From Mucilaginibacter xinganensis (GTDB lineage: Bacteria; Bacteroidota; Bacteroidia; Sphingobacteriales; Sphingobacteriaceae): DNA of 64,000 nucleotides. Location: NCBI GenBank assembly GCA_026225055.1, contig JAMFSA010000069.1, positions 57,557-121,556 on the forward strand, written 5' to 3'. Below are positions 1-10,035 of the stretch, in pieces. Each line of letters starts with the position of its first letter. Position 1 is the stretch's first letter. Under the pieces are notes generated by a model. It was not told where the DNA came from. It worked only from the letters and a program-made list of their open reading frames with translations, and did no database searches. Position numbers and translations under genes: made by a program.

Positions 1-202
1 AGTACTTCTTGACCAGGCTATAGCGAATTTTGCGACATCAACATTTCATCATGCCTAATATTGGGGAAAAGTACAAATGGTTTGATCCTATTTATATAAC
101 CAAAGAGCATTGGCATTATACCTGATTTGAGTAATACTTAATCAAAGTTTTACTTTCCTAATTGTAAATCTACTAACATTTAATACAGAAAAATTTATAA
201 TC

Positions 203-994
203 ATGAAGCAAAATAAATCAAAAACAATCGCTTACGTAACCGATATTCATTTAGGCCAGCATTTACAGATGGACAATGAACTCGGTGATGGAAAAATGAG
301 TTATAACAGCAACCCTGATGAACATAAAGAAAACTTCATCCTGATTCTTGATGACATTAAGAGGCGCGGGATAAAGGAAATTATTTTTGGAGGTGACATC
401 GGAACAAAAGATGCAAATCCATGGTTTTTTGATAAGATCAAAGAATACCACTTTAAGTTATTTATGGTGCTGGGCAATCATGATACATTTTCTACGGCCA
501 TTCAGTATTATAATAATGGTTTTACTGATGGCAGAAATGAAATGAGGTACTCTTTTGAAGGAGATCATTTTAAGTGTATCGTTTTGGATTCATCACTGAA
601 TATAGTAAGTAACGCCCAGCTTATTTGGTTACAACAGCAATTGAATACATTAAAAAAAGTTTTACTATTCATCCACCATCCTATTTTGGAAATTAATACA
701 CCTTTGGATAGAATAGGAGCCGCTTTAAAAGAAAGGGACGAGTTGAAGAAGATATTAATTGATTCAAAATTTGACATTATTATTTTTTGTGGGCATTATC
801 ATATGACAGATAAAGCAACCGAAAAAAACATAAAACAAATTACAAGTGTCGCCGCATCCTATCAAATTTTGAAGGAATCAACAAAAATTGAAACAGATCA
901 AAGCACATTTGGATATATGTTGATTCAAATTGACGATGATTCGATACAATCCAACACAATTTTATTAAGCTCATTTGAAGGAAATGTCGATTAA
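203..994 (+). CDS. calcineurin-like metallophosphoesterase
   Basis: A 263-residue cytosolic protein with the metal-binding motifs of the calcineurin-like phosphoesterase family in order: D-x-H (D14, H16), GGD (D65), GNHD (N92, H93), a HH pair near residue 153 and a C-terminal GHYH. These residues normally hold a two-metal centre that hydrolyses phosphoester bonds; the substrate (nucleotide, phosphodiester or protein) cannot be told. No signal peptide is seen, and the length suits a single catalytic domain. It stands alone: the next gene is convergent. The ATG at 203 follows an A/T-rich stretch without a Shine-Dalgarno sequence, as usual in Bacteroidota. The family call is firm; the biological role is unknown. 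Confidence 0.85.
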   Translation: MKQNKSKTIAYVTDIHLGQHLQMDNELGDGKMSYNSNPDEHKENFILILDDIKRRGIKEIIFGGDIGTKDANPWFFDKIKEYHFKLFMVLGNHDTFSTAIQYYNNGFTDGRNEMRYSFEGDHFKCIVLDSSLNIVSNAQLIWLQQQLNTLKKVLLFIHHPILEINTPLDRIGAALKERDELKKILIDSKFDIIIFCGHYHMTDKATEKNIKQITSVAASYQILKESTKIETDQSTFGYMLIQIDDDSIQSNTILLSSFEGNVD

Positions 995-1182
995 AACATA
1001 TCTGGTTAGGTATTAAGTCTGGCCTAGGCAAGTCAAACTTAACTTCACGAATTATATAGCTAACACAAAAATACCATTGCATCGGAGGTGAAAATTATAA
1101 CAGGACCAATAAGGCCTATTAAAGAAAATCCGAGGTATATAATCTTAGTTTGATTGGATAACGAATACGGGATAGTATATCC

Positions 1183-2442
1183 TTAACTTTCCTTCCTAAA
1201 AATGTATTGGGCTATACCGGCAGCGACAATAGCGACTTCTCCAAATAATCTGAATGTTTGGTTCAACCCGATATTTACGATCAGGCTAAAAACTAAACTG
1301 CCCATTCCGTAACCCATGAAAAGAAAAAAGGCGAACAAACCTGTTGCTGCTCCCTTTTTCGGAGAAAGAGTTGTAATAATTGCTGCATATAAAGGTTGAG
1401 TCAAATCAAACCCCAAAGATAAAGTTGCAATAAAAGCACAGGAAGCAACAAGCGGATAATTCATACTCAACAATATTGCAGATACTCCCCCAACCAAAAT
1501 CCCTATTGGAATAATTTTATTGCGACCGAACTTGTCGGCGAGCTTCCCAAGAATAGGGCCCAGAAATAACCCCGGTATTCCGTACCCTAGTAGCGCAATG
1601 CCTATTTGCCGCTCATCAAGATGGTAATTTTTATAGAAATAATAACCCGTCCACGCGAAAACCCCACTGTGAAACGTGCCATTGAACAGCACAAACAGGT
1701 AAGTTCTCCAGCCCCTTGGCAAACAAAAAATTTCTTTAAGTGAGCTGCACATAACACGGAAACTGTCAGCATGTCTCTCCCCTTTTCGCCTGAAATTTTT
1801 ACCATAAACAATTAACACTATTAAGATGCAAATACTTATAATTGAAACAACCCAAAACATCATCTGCCAGCCTAATTGGGCGGTCATCAACGCCCCAGCA
1901 CTGGAGCCAAACGCCATACCCCCAGCCATACAGCCGAAAAAAATCCCTAAAGCATACCCTCTCTTTTCATATGGAAAACTATCACCGATCCAACCGATAG
2001 TTGTTGGAGCCACACCACCCGCACCAAAACCGGTCAATAACCTAAGTATGATCATCTGCGTAATGGAATGGCAGAAGCCGGTGCATGCAGTCAATACAAT
2101 AAAACAAGTCAATGAAAAAATGATGATCGGAAACCGGCCATATTTGTCGGATAGAGGTGCATAAATAAGTGTAACAAAACCATATCCCAATAAGTATGCG
2201 GGTTCAATAAAACTTACGTGACGGACTGACACATGGAAAAGCATAGCCAGTCCTGGTAAAATCGGCGCGACCATAAATCCCTGAAAAAAGATAATGAACG
2301 TCGCTAATGATAAAATTACCACAAAGAACATTGAAGGTGCTATAATAGTACTAACCGATTGGGGGTTGACAGCTACTTGTTGATCAGATTTCATTCGAAT
2401 ATTTTTACTATGATGAGATAAAGAACAGCTTTCCATATGCAC
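1183..2442 (-). CDS. MFS transporter, 12-TM drug/metabolite exporter type
   Basis: A major facilitator superfamily inner-membrane protein of up to 419 residues, with about twelve hydrophobic segments. The DHA1-type loop 2-3 signature is visible (YAPLSDKYGRFPI), with a related motif in the second half (GKLADKFGRNKII). Such proteins use the proton gradient to export small molecules. The N-terminus is uncertain: ATGs at 2442, 2436 and 2394 are possible, and the last leaves a more usual short cytoplasmic tail before the first membrane segment. It is convergent with the phosphoesterase and separated from the GNAT gene by about 240 bp in which nothing was recognised. The substrate is unknown. Confidence 0.8.
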   Translation of the reverse strand: MHMESCSLSHHSKNIRMKSDQQVAVNPQSVSTIIAPSMFFVVILSLATFIIFFQGFMVAPILPGLAMLFHVSVRHVSFIEPAYLLGYGFVTLIYAPLSDKYGRFPIIIFSLTCFIVLTACTGFCHSITQMIILRLLTGFGAGGVAPTTIGWIGDSFPYEKRGYALGIFFGCMAGGMAFGSSAGALMTAQLGWQMMFWVVSIISICILIVLIVYGKNFRRKGERHADSFRVMCSSLKEIFCLPRGWRTYLFVLFNGTFHSGVFAWTGYYFYKNYHLDERQIGIALLGYGIPGLFLGPILGKLADKFGRNKIIPIGILVGGVSAILLSMNYPLVASCAFIATLSLGFDLTQPLYAAIITTLSPKKGAATGLFAFFLFMGYGMGSLVFSLIVNIGLNQTFRLFGEVAIVAAGIAQYIFRKES

Positions 2443-2684
2443 AATTTATCATTCAATAATGATGAAATCGCTCTCTTTTTACCGATATAAAAGCGCATGA
2501 TGAAAACTGCTGATAGTTGTTTAGGGGTGAATATGGTTGTTGGGTATTACTGACTGCCACCAATGCATTACTAAACTTTTGGACATGCCTGTCGTATCAC
2601 TTTATGGATAGGTAGCCGAGCATGGTTACAAAGTCTCTTTTACACTTAGTTTGTGGCGTTCAAGTCTATTCAATTTTTTCATGC

Positions 2685-3206
2685 TTAGTTAAGCTGCTTG
2701 GTCAAGCAAACTGACTGTAATGGAAGTTCGTACAGTTCAGCATTTCCTTCTTGTTTGGTAAAACCTTCTGATTCAAAGAAACTAATGAAGGGATTTTCCA
2801 AATATTCGTTTATCCAGACGACTTCGTGTCCTTTACAAACAGATAAGCATTTATCGAATAATGATTGTGTTATTGCTGGATCAGCATATTCTTTAACTAC
2901 ACCAAAATCAGCAATCCTGATCACGCGTTTTTGGAAAATAGTTTTTGGCCTTGCTCCTTTAGATGTAATTCGGGCGAAACCCACTGCCTTGTCATTTTTG
3001 TAGACCACTAACCACTGATTCGACATACTGTTAACTTCCACCATCAACGCCTTTTCATTAAAGATTTGAGAAAGATAACTTTCAACCCTTTCCATTGGAA
3101 GTAAGGCTGAAAATTTTTCCCTTACAATTGTTTGGGTTAAATGTAACAATACACCTATGCCTTGTTCTGTGGCGATAGTAAATTTGGTTGTGATATCTGT
3201 ATCCAT
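2685..3206 (-). CDS. GNAT-like acetyltransferase
   Basis: A 173-residue protein with GNAT-fold features: a central strand of the type WLVVYKNDKAVGFARI followed by an ADFGVVKEYADP stretch where an acetyl-CoA binding turn is expected, and a C-terminal FFESEGF segment typical of the last GNAT helix and strand. It probably transfers an acetyl group from acetyl-CoA to a small amine; the acceptor cannot be inferred. It lies just downstream of the broken MocR gene on the same strand, but has its own promoter region with a 34-bp bipartite element (3253-3286) and a perfect TAATTTTG -7 box (3226-3233), so it is probably an independently controlled member of the putative regulon. The acetyl-CoA loop is not canonical, hence moderate confidence. 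Confidence 0.6.
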   Translation of the reverse strand: MDTDITTKFTIATEQGIGVLLHLTQTIVREKFSALLPMERVESYLSQIFNEKALMVEVNSMSNQWLVVYKNDKAVGFARITSKGARPKTIFQKRVIRIADFGVVKEYADPAITQSLFDKCLSVCKGHEVVWINEYLENPFISFFESEGFTKQEGNAELYELPLQSVCLTKQLN

Positions 3207-3252
3207 CTCGACGTTTTATTACGCCAAAATTAAGCGTTATGAAACTATCGGT

Positions 3253-3286
3253 ACAGATACAGAATTTTTAAAAACAACCAGTACAG
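3253..3286 (-). promoter_or_regulatory. bipartite regulatory element A (CTGT-N20-CTGT direct repeat)
   Basis: Read on the minus strand: box 1 CTGTACTGGTT, 13 bp, box 2 CTGTATCTGT. A perfect -7 box TAATTTTG (3233-3226) begins 29 bp after the start of box 2, and the GNAT gene starts at 3206. The same arrangement recurs at five other places in this window. Confidence 0.6.
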
Positions 3287-4693
3287 TTAGTATGAGATCG
3301 CTTCGCCAACGAGTTCAAGTGCTTTAATTTTTAATGAAGAATATTTATCCGCAAATACAATCCTGAAATTATTGGCAAACATGGTTGAAAAAGAGAATGT
3401 GTAGCCAGGCGTAAATTTTATTCCTATTTGATCACACTGATTATAAAAATGATCCATGTCCACACGATCAGGTAATTTTACCCATATATTATATCCGCCT
3501 AATGGTGGTACAACGATTGTGCCTTTAGGAAAATGCGCGGATAAAAGGTTTATGGTAAGATAAGCATTTTTTGCAAGTTGCATTTTGAAAGCACGAATAT
3601 GTCGATCATAACTATTGGTATTTAATAGGCGATTAACCGTTTCCTGATAAATTGGTGAAACGGTACTGCCCATTGAAAATTTAATTTGCTCTGCCCGTTT
3701 TAGAAATCTACCGGTCGATAGCCAACCCAGACGAATACCAGGAGCAAGTGTTTTTGCATAGGATGCGTAGGTAATTACCAGGCTACTCTCATCATAGCTT
3801 CTTAATGTTGACGGACGTTTCCCACTAAAGTTTAAATCACCATAAATGTCATTTTCAATAACCGCGATATCGTGTTGTTGAATTACTTTAACCAATTCCT
3901 TTTTAATTTCATCGGAAAGCAATATACCTGTGGGATTGTGAAAATTAGGCGTAATAACAACGGCTTTTATTTTGCTTTTCAGGCAGGCTTTTTTTAAAAA
4001 GTCAACATCAAAACCATTCATTAAGTCAACCGGCACTTCAATTACTTTTAAGTTAAGAACTCTGATCACTTCCAAAATAGAAAAAATGCAAGGGCTTTCC
4101 ACCGCAACCACATCCCCTGTATCACATACTGCAGAGAGCGCAATATGAAGTGCTTGCAGCGCCCCGTCAGTAATTAACAGTTCCTGTGGATTGATCCGGG
4201 TCTGGTATCCGGCAGCATGCTTTATAATATTATTTTTCAATTCTTCAGATCCGTTTGTGGGATAATACCTTAACAAGCCGACCCCTTTTTTCCTGATAAT
4301 ATTTTGCATAGTTCTCAATAATAACTTTTGAGATATGATTAAGTCTCCAGGCGTGGCTACATTAAATTCCACTAACCTTTTTTTACCTGTGGAAGAAGTT
4401 ATCAGTTCAACATTTTTTTCAAAAATTGCATCCCTGACTACTGGACTATGTTGTAAAATAATTTCTTCTTTTTGATTAGAAAGCGCTGCTACATAATAGC
4501 CGGATTTAGGAATACTGATTACCAAACCAAGTATGATTAAATGCTCGTAACCATTTTGAATAGTACTGATGATGGTATTGTATTAAGTTTTTAACTCCCG
4601 TACTGAAGGAAGTTTATGACCTGGCTTATAAATTCCTTCTCGAATGTTCTTCTCGAAATCAGAGGTAAATATCTCAAATTTATATGTTCTCAT
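3287..4693 (-). pseudogene. MocR/GntR-type regulator with aminotransferase domain, nonsense mutation in the HTH
   Basis: The reading frame from the ATG at 4693 to 3287 would give a 468-residue MocR protein: an N-terminal GntR winged helix (KLPSVRELK near residues 27-35, IPKSGYYV near 60-70) followed by a fold-type I aminotransferase domain. The latter shows the expected PLP motifs, including the YASYAKTLAPG segment with the Schiff-base lysine and TPNFHNPTG. Codon 37 is TAA (4585-4583), in the middle of the recognition helix; everything after it stays in frame. Translation could restart at a TTG near 4525, giving only an aminotransferase-like protein without the DNA-binding domain. MocR proteins usually control PLP, amino-acid or transport genes. 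The neighbours are an MFS exporter upstream and the GNAT gene downstream. A sequencing error or a readthrough is not excluded. Confidence 0.8.
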
Positions 4694-4777
4694 ATATTAT
4701 ATATCTAAAAATAAGACATGACTTTTCAACCTTTCTCTTGATCGGGAATGCAAATATCCATAAGCTCTATTTTATAT

Positions 4778-6189
4778 TCAACTAACCTTTTCCGTTCTAA
4801 CGAGCCAAATGCCAACCCCTAAATTAAATATACAGAGTACAGTTACCAGGCCTAATACAAGTTTGAAAGCAATCAGGTATTCAATAATTGCCGGGGAGTG
4901 GCCCAAAACTATAAAGAATAATGTCCCAAGGATCGCGATGCCGGAGGTCGATCCCAGTTGAAGAACAGCTGACGCCAGACCTGACGCAAGTCCAACGTTT
5001 TTTTGATCAACATAAGATAACGATATTCTTATAATAGACGGGTTCGAGACTCCTTGCCCTCCTGCTGTAAACAGTCCTATCCGGAATAATATACCTACGT
5101 CAGCTCTGCTGGAAAGGCTGATAATGATCAGGCTAAAGCCTATGATATAAGTTGCCATTCCAAAAGCCAACATTTGCTTACCCTGGTTTTTGACCAGCAA
5201 GTTAATTACAATAGGGAAAATGAAATAACCGATGCCGTAGGGGATTATTGACCAACCCGTTTGCAATACAGATAAATTTAAGCCTTTTCCAGATAAATTG
5301 GAAATGCAAAGAAAAGTATAGAGCAGAAGTAGTACAGGTAACCGGTAAGCAATATCAAACTATATTTCCGGTTGGTAAAAAGGTTGAAATCTACTAATGG
5401 AAGTCTTCCCTTACTTCGTAATCTGTTTTCGTACAATTGAAACCATTTAAAAAAAAGTATTCCTAATATAAAAGCCAAAAAGACCGGCCATCTCCAGCCG
5501 AACGAAGGCCCTTCGATCATTGGTACGACCAACAGAAACAATGTTATAGATAGCAGTAAAATACCAAAACCATCGACGACATCGCGATCTTCAATTTTGC
5601 GAGAACTCTTATCATCAGGCGGCAGCAAATACATTGCAGGCAATAGCGCAAGCAGCCCAATTGGTAAGTTAACCAAAAAGATTGTCCGCCATCCTAAATT
5701 GAATATGTTCCAATGAATGAGCATTGCACCTCCCAGCTGTCCTACTATGGCACCTAATCCATATATCATGCCATAAAGGCCCATTACCGCACCTTGCCGA
5801 TCCAAAGCAAAAATCATCCTGATTAGTGCAATCACCTGGGGACCGAGTATTGCGGCAGCTACACCTTGTATGATCCGGGCAACTATAATTGTATCACCGC
5901 CAGTGGCAAAGGCGCATCCGACTGAGGATATCGTGAATAAAAGCAATCCGGATATAAAAATCTTTTTCCGCCCGTAAATATCTCCTAAACGCCCTCCGGT
6001 AATAACGAAAATCGCATATGGCGCAGCGTAACCGGCTATGACCATTTGCGCTTGTGCTACTGAGAGGTGCAGCGATTGTTTTATCGATGGGATACCAACA
6101 TTAACGATAAAAAAATCAAGCGGAGGTAGTAAGCCTCCAATAAGCAGGATGATCAGAATTGCGGTATATTTTTTTTCTTTCATTGCCAT
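4778..6189 (-). pseudogene. DHA2-family MFS exporter, frameshifted
   Basis: Two adjacent frames together encode a 14-TM DHA2 (EmrB/QacA-like) exporter. The first part (6189-5278, 303 residues) begins with LPPLDFFIVNVGIPSIK and carries GGRLGDIYGRKK; the second part (5266-4778, 162 residues) continues from LQTGWSIIPYG to the C-terminus. The break is at about 5276-5283, where one G seems to be missing (AAAAGGC where AAAAGGGC restores the frame). The paralogue at 10036-11442 is intact and similar in its N-terminus. It follows another MFS gene on the same strand with a 77-bp gap, so the two may have formed an exporter operon divergent from the AraC gene at 7881. A homopolymer sequencing error is a possible alternative. 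Confidence 0.75.
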
Positions 6190-6266
6190 AATCTTGGTTA
6201 GTTATAAGGTGGTTGGTTTGTCGCCCTTTATATCACCTTTTATTCGTTTGAATTAAAAGTTTGTTG

Positions 6267-7796
6267 TTACTGGCGGGATTTGCCAGAGCCGAAAATGATA
6301 AAGCTGAGCATCGAAAGTATCCAAACGCCGATTCCGCCATAAAGCAATACTAAACCAAATCCATAGGTGAGCGCTGAATGAACGATAACTCCTGACGTAT
6401 CCAGCGATGATAATTCAGGGAGTATCTCTCTTAAAGTAGCAAAATTTCCGGAAGCTATTTTTTCGGCTAAAGAATGTAATTGTGATGGGTTTACGGATTT
6501 TGGCAAAGCACCCTTCAGGTAAGCAAGTATCCCTTCCACCAGAATGAATCCCATCAGGGCTATGTTGATTGCCAGGGTAATCAACCGGGCACTCATATCA
6601 ATCCCTGAGGCCATGCCAGCCCTGTTTCCCGTTACCGAACCGGTTGCAGTATTGGTTGTAGGTGTATTGGTCAAGCCGAGACCAGTACCTGCCAATAGTG
6701 ATCCGGGTAACATGGTCAGCCAACTGGCGTGTTCAGCACTACTTCCAAATTTCATCAAAACAAAGCCCAAACCGATGGTAAACAGCCCCAAAGGGATAAC
6801 AATACGTGGCTGATAGCGCATAGAAAGTCGCTCCGCCAGTGGTGGGATAACCAGGGTGGGAAGCGTATAAGCCAATAATGACAAACCTGCAGTTATAATA
6901 CCGTAACCAAGTCCACTTTGGAAATAGATCGGCAGGTAAATAATAAATGGCCAAAAGCTAAAATTCATGCCGACAGATCCCATAATAGCTCCCGAAAAGT
7001 TACTTATTTTAAATACCGAAAAGTCAAACATTGGATGTTGATGGCTTCTTTCGACCAAAAGAAAAATGAAGAAACTCATTGTCGCTGCGCTGATTACACT
7101 GATAGCTGTGGCGCTGGTGAAACCCAATTGCGGGCCCTGCGTGATGAAATACGTTAAGCCGAAAACCGAGAGTGAAAGCGTGATAATACCAAAAATATCT
7201 AATTTTTTTGCCTGCGGGTCACTGGATTCCTGAATCCCGCTGAATCCAAGTAATAAAGTAATGATTGTTAAAGGAACGAAGGTAAGAAACACCCACTGCC
7301 AGTTTGATAGGGCGACAATTATACCTCCGATTATCGGTCCGAAACCAAGACCAATCCCAACGGTAACGCCCCAGATGGCAAACGCCCTGCTACGTTTCTG
7401 CCCTTCCTGAAACTGATGGGAAAGAATAGCTATTGCGCATATAAACATTGCGCCGCCTGCCATACCTTGCAAAAACCGACCTGCGATGAGTATTTTTGTG
7501 CTTGGAGCCAAACCACAAAGTAAAGAAGTGATGCCAAACAGGGACAGGTTTATAAGGAAAATACGTTTCCGTCCGTACCTGTCAGCCAACGTTCCGGTAG
7601 CCATCAATACCGTGGTACAGGCTATGGTATAAGCATTCATGATCCATTGTATGTCTTTAAAATTACCGTGCAGCACTTTTTCTATCGTCGGCAATATGAC
7701 CGGCACGCTTGATATTTCAAGTCCAAACATTAACGAAGCCATGCACACGGCAATCAGCGCGATATTGTCATTTGTTATTTTATTCTCAAACTTCAT
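6267..7796 (-). CDS. DHA2-family MFS multidrug exporter (EmrB/QacA type)
   Basis: A 509-residue inner-membrane protein with about fourteen hydrophobic segments. It has the DHA2 features LEISSVPVILPTIEK in TM1, GTLADRYGRKRIF in loop 2-3 and a GLGFGPIIGG motif C in TM5 that marks antiporters. It probably exports a toxic small molecule by proton antiport. It is transcribed divergently from the AraC regulator at 7881 across an 84-bp gap, a common arrangement for local control of an efflux pump. The ATG at 7796 places a short hydrophilic tail before TM1. No HlyD-type membrane-fusion partner lies nearby, so it may act alone. The substrate is unknown. Confidence 0.85.
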   Translation of the reverse strand: MKFENKITNDNIALIAVCMASLMFGLEISSVPVILPTIEKVLHGNFKDIQWIMNAYTIACTTVLMATGTLADRYGRKRIFLINLSLFGITSLLCGLAPSTKILIAGRFLQGMAGGAMFICAIAILSHQFQEGQKRSRAFAIWGVTVGIGLGFGPIIGGIIVALSNWQWVFLTFVPLTIITLLLGFSGIQESSDPQAKKLDIFGIITLSLSVFGLTYFITQGPQLGFTSATAISVISAATMSFFIFLLVERSHQHPMFDFSVFKISNFSGAIMGSVGMNFSFWPFIIYLPIYFQSGLGYGIITAGLSLLAYTLPTLVIPPLAERLSMRYQPRIVIPLGLFTIGLGFVLMKFGSSAEHASWLTMLPGSLLAGTGLGLTNTPTTNTATGSVTGNRAGMASGIDMSARLITLAINIALMGFILVEGILAYLKGALPKSVNPSQLHSLAEKIASGNFATLREILPELSSLDTSGVIVHSALTYGFGLVLLYGGIGVWILSMLSFIIFGSGKSRQ

Positions 7797-7868
7797 TTCA
7801 GATTATCATTTTAAACAAAAATATACTGAATTTTTCTAATTAATCGGTACATTTCAATGATAAACAAG

Positions 7869-7876
7869 TAACTTTG
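7869..7876 (+). promoter_or_regulatory. -7 promoter element TAACTTTG
   Basis: TAACTTTG matches the Bacteroidota -7 consensus TAnnTTTG exactly and lies only four bases before the ATG at 7881, implying a very short or absent 5' untranslated region for the AraC gene. Confidence 0.5.
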
Positions 7877-7880
7877 TCGG

Positions 7881-8768
7881 ATGTCGAATGGCAATTTTTA
7901 TGAATCTTTTGAAGTATTGTACAGGAAGGTGACTGAGTGCCCGATCAAGAATCTTCAAGCCGCCTGTTTTCAAATGATTTATGTTATTTCAGGAAACGGG
8001 CACCTTGTTATCAACGGAAATAGATTGCCTTACCGCCCGGCCAACCTGATGTTGTTAAATTCAAATGACGATCATAGTTTCGATATCCCTTCACCGGCTG
8101 AGTTCCTGCTTATCCGTTTTAATCGGGAATATTTGAAAGAGAACAGGTGGAAAACCGCAGATCACCTGGAAAGCCTTTTATATTATTCCACACATCTTTC
8201 AGGTTGTGTTATCAATAACAAAGCGGATAGCCTTCTTGTTAAGTCGATTGTCGATTCTATACGTTTGGAAATAGCCAATCTGAATGATTACGATGAGGAT
8301 TTGCTTTCAAATTTTGTTAATGCGTTGATCGTTATAGCAGCAAGAAATATCCTCAGGCTCAAACCTCAAAATGTTCAGCTAAACGCTGACCAGCGACTGT
8401 TTGATATCATCAATTATGTTCAAACAAATATTTATTTCCCTGAAAAAATAAGGGCTGCGACCATCAGCGAGGCTTTTTCGATATCGGAAACATACCTTGG
8501 AAGCTATTTTAAAAAACAGGGTGGTGAGACTATCCGACATTTTATTTCTAACTATAAGTTGAGATTGATAGAACATCGGCTTCGGTTCAGCAGTATGCGG
8601 ATTAATGAAATAGTGAGCGAGTTTGGCTTTTCGGATGAAAGTCATTTAAATAAGTTTTTCAAAAAGCATAAAAAAATGAGTTTGTCAGCCTTTAAAAAGC
8701 AAATTAAACTTCAGGGAAATTTTGAAAAGAATCCGGCTCAACAATTTGATCAGGCAGTAAATGTATGA
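7881..8768 (+). CDS. AraC-family transcriptional regulator
   Basis: A 295-residue regulator. The N-terminal half has a cupin-like sensor (VISGNGHLVINGNRLPYRPANLMLLNSNDDHSF), the C-terminal half two helix-turn-helix motifs of the AraC type: helix pair one around ATISEAFSISETYLGSYFKK and the second around INEIVSEFGFSDESHLNKFFKKH. It probably senses a small molecule and activates the divergent MFS gene at 7796, from which it is separated by 84 bp. Another regulator in this window, at 24754-25542, has a similar sensor (YKTGNIFLIGPDEEHYFEI). The very short leader fits low-level leaderless expression. The family call is secure; the ligand is unknown. Confidence 0.85.
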   Translation: MSNGNFYESFEVLYRKVTECPIKNLQAACFQMIYVISGNGHLVINGNRLPYRPANLMLLNSNDDHSFDIPSPAEFLLIRFNREYLKENRWKTADHLESLLYYSTHLSGCVINNKADSLLVKSIVDSIRLEIANLNDYDEDLLSNFVNALIVIAARNILRLKPQNVQLNADQRLFDIINYVQTNIYFPEKIRAATISEAFSISETYLGSYFKKQGGETIRHFISNYKLRLIEHRLRFSSMRINEIVSEFGFSDESHLNKFFKKHKKMSLSAFKKQIKLQGNFEKNPAQQFDQAVNV

Positions 8769-8847
8769 TACTCGCTTAATAGAAGCACAAAAAGAGGGTT
8801 GATAAAATCTACCTACCAAATCATTGCGCTGGCCGCATTCATATGGA

Positions 8848-9348
8848 TTATTCATTCAAATGGAATTGATAAAACACGTTGTTGGTCATCATGCGTGGAA
8901 AATAAGTCGGCAAATCCTTAATTCCTACCGGCGTAAAGCCATTGCGCTCATAAAACCGGTGGGCAGCTTTTAGCTGGTGGGTGGTACCTAAATATATATC
9001 CGTTATATCCTTTTCGCTGCAATACAGCATTAAAGTGTTGAGCAATTGTTGTGCAATGCCCAGTTCCTTACCCCGGTATTCCTTTTTTACAAACATTTTA
9101 CGGACACAACCTATGTGATGTCCGCAATTGATCAGTCCAATTGTTCCAACCAGATTACCGCCTGTAAAAGCGCCCCAGAAATTCCCGCCGCCCAGGTGGT
9201 AATATGTCTCCACATCCTGCAGATCAGATAGCTGATTTAAAGTAATGGGTAATCCAAATTCATTTTTTTGGATGGTTAAGATCAGGTCTGTTACCAGGCT
9301 GCAATATTCGTTGTAAATGGATTTAATGATGATGCTTTCCTGAAACAT
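8848..9348 (-). CDS. GNAT family N-acetyltransferase
   Basis: A 166-residue GNAT protein. Visible features are the central VGTIGLINCG strand, the acetyl-CoA pyrophosphate loop KKEYRGKELGIAQQLL (a slightly degenerate Q/RxxGxG/A) and the C-terminal AHRFYERNGFTPV typical of the family. It should acetylate a small molecule or protein N-terminus using acetyl-CoA. It is convergent with the AraC gene and on the same strand as the cupin gene upstream. The start at 9348 is an ATG directly followed by family-like sequence. The substrate is unknown. Confidence 0.8.
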   Translation of the reverse strand: MFQESIIIKSIYNEYCSLVTDLILTIQKNEFGLPITLNQLSDLQDVETYYHLGGGNFWGAFTGGNLVGTIGLINCGHHIGCVRKMFVKKEYRGKELGIAQQLLNTLMLYCSEKDITDIYLGTTHQLKAAHRFYERNGFTPVGIKDLPTYFPRMMTNNVFYQFHLNE

Positions 9349-9401
9349 AATTAAAACATTGGATCGTCAGAAATTATTACAGACTTATAGCGGATTTTAC
9401 A

Positions 9402-9767
9402 TTATAAATTCACCCTGTCTCCGTGCGCTTTTGGCTCTGAAATAACGAGGAATTGCAGATCTTGTAAACCATTATTGAATATGTAGTGTTTGGTCCCCCT
9501 GGCCAGGTGTATGGATTGGCCGGGTTCAACAAATTGCTCTTCACCATCTACAATAAATTTAGCGCTTCCTGAAAGTATGTAAAACACTTGCTGTGCCTGA
9601 TGATGATAATGTAGTTGTTCATTTGTACCTGGTGGCATGGTTTCCTCGATCACGCTAAGGCTATCAGATTTTAACAGATGCCAGCCATCACAATTCTCTC
9701 CCCATTTATAATGCTCAGCATTCTCGGTTGATGTTATCATTTCAGTTTTATCTTTATGTATGCCCAT
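9402..9767 (-). CDS. small cupin-domain protein
   Basis: A single-domain cupin of about 121 residues. The metal-binding cupin motif 1 is visible as HYHHQAQQVFYILSG and motif 2 as PGQSIHLARGTKHYIFN. Such proteins bind a divalent metal and act as small isomerases, dioxygenases or sensors. A longer frame to 9842 begins with TTG, but that stretch overlaps the promoter element at 9833-9866 and its -7 box at about 9805-9812, so the ATG at 9767 (or 9740) is the likely start. The gene is divergent from the MFS gene at 10036, and each side of the intergenic region carries one copy of the 34-bp bipartite element. Confidence 0.7.
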   Translation of the reverse strand: MGIHKDKTEMITSTENAEHYKWGENCDGWHLLKSDSLSVIEETMPPGTNEQLHYHHQAQQVFYILSGSAKFIVDGEEQFVEPGQSIHLARGTKHYIFNNGLQDLQFLVISEPKAHGDRVNL

Positions 9768-9832
9768 AGTAATAGTTGCCGGGCTGGATTTAAAATTTAT
9801 TTGACAAATTTCTTTAATTGTGACGTGAGAAG

Positions 9833-9866
9833 ACAGATACAAAATTTAAATATTTAACCATAACAG
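9833..9866 (-). promoter_or_regulatory. bipartite regulatory element B
   Basis: Minus strand: box 1 CTGTTATGGTT, 13 bp, box 2 TTGTATCTGT, then a GAAATTTG box 30 bp after the start of box 2 that resembles TAnnTTTG. It lies upstream of the cupin gene and 90 bp from element D, which faces the other way. Confidence 0.55.
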
Positions 9867-9956
9867 ACTGTGCGTACTATATTTGATGTCAGCATTATTG
9901 TTATCATTTTGATGTAATCACTCATGATTCAAAACATATAGATTTATTACCACAAA

Positions 9957-9990
9957 CTGTTACGGTAATAAATTCAGAAATTGTACCTGC
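9957..9990 (+). promoter_or_regulatory. bipartite regulatory element D
   Basis: Plus strand: box 1 CTGTTACGGTA, 13 bp, box 2 TTGTACCTGC, then GATTTTTG 30 bp after the start of box 2. The MFS start codon is 46 bp downstream of the element. It is the most divergent copy in box 2 but keeps the exact spacing. Confidence 0.5.
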
Positions 9991-10035
9991 TCTGTTATTC
10001 GTTATTTTCTGATTTTTGCTGATTAGCAAATTGTT

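Noticed and set aside
51..125. A 24-codon ORF near the left edge (ending KEHWHYT) as a small gene.
   Set aside because: It has no upstream signal and no recognised family; it may be the tail of a gene cut by a lesion, but nothing supports this.
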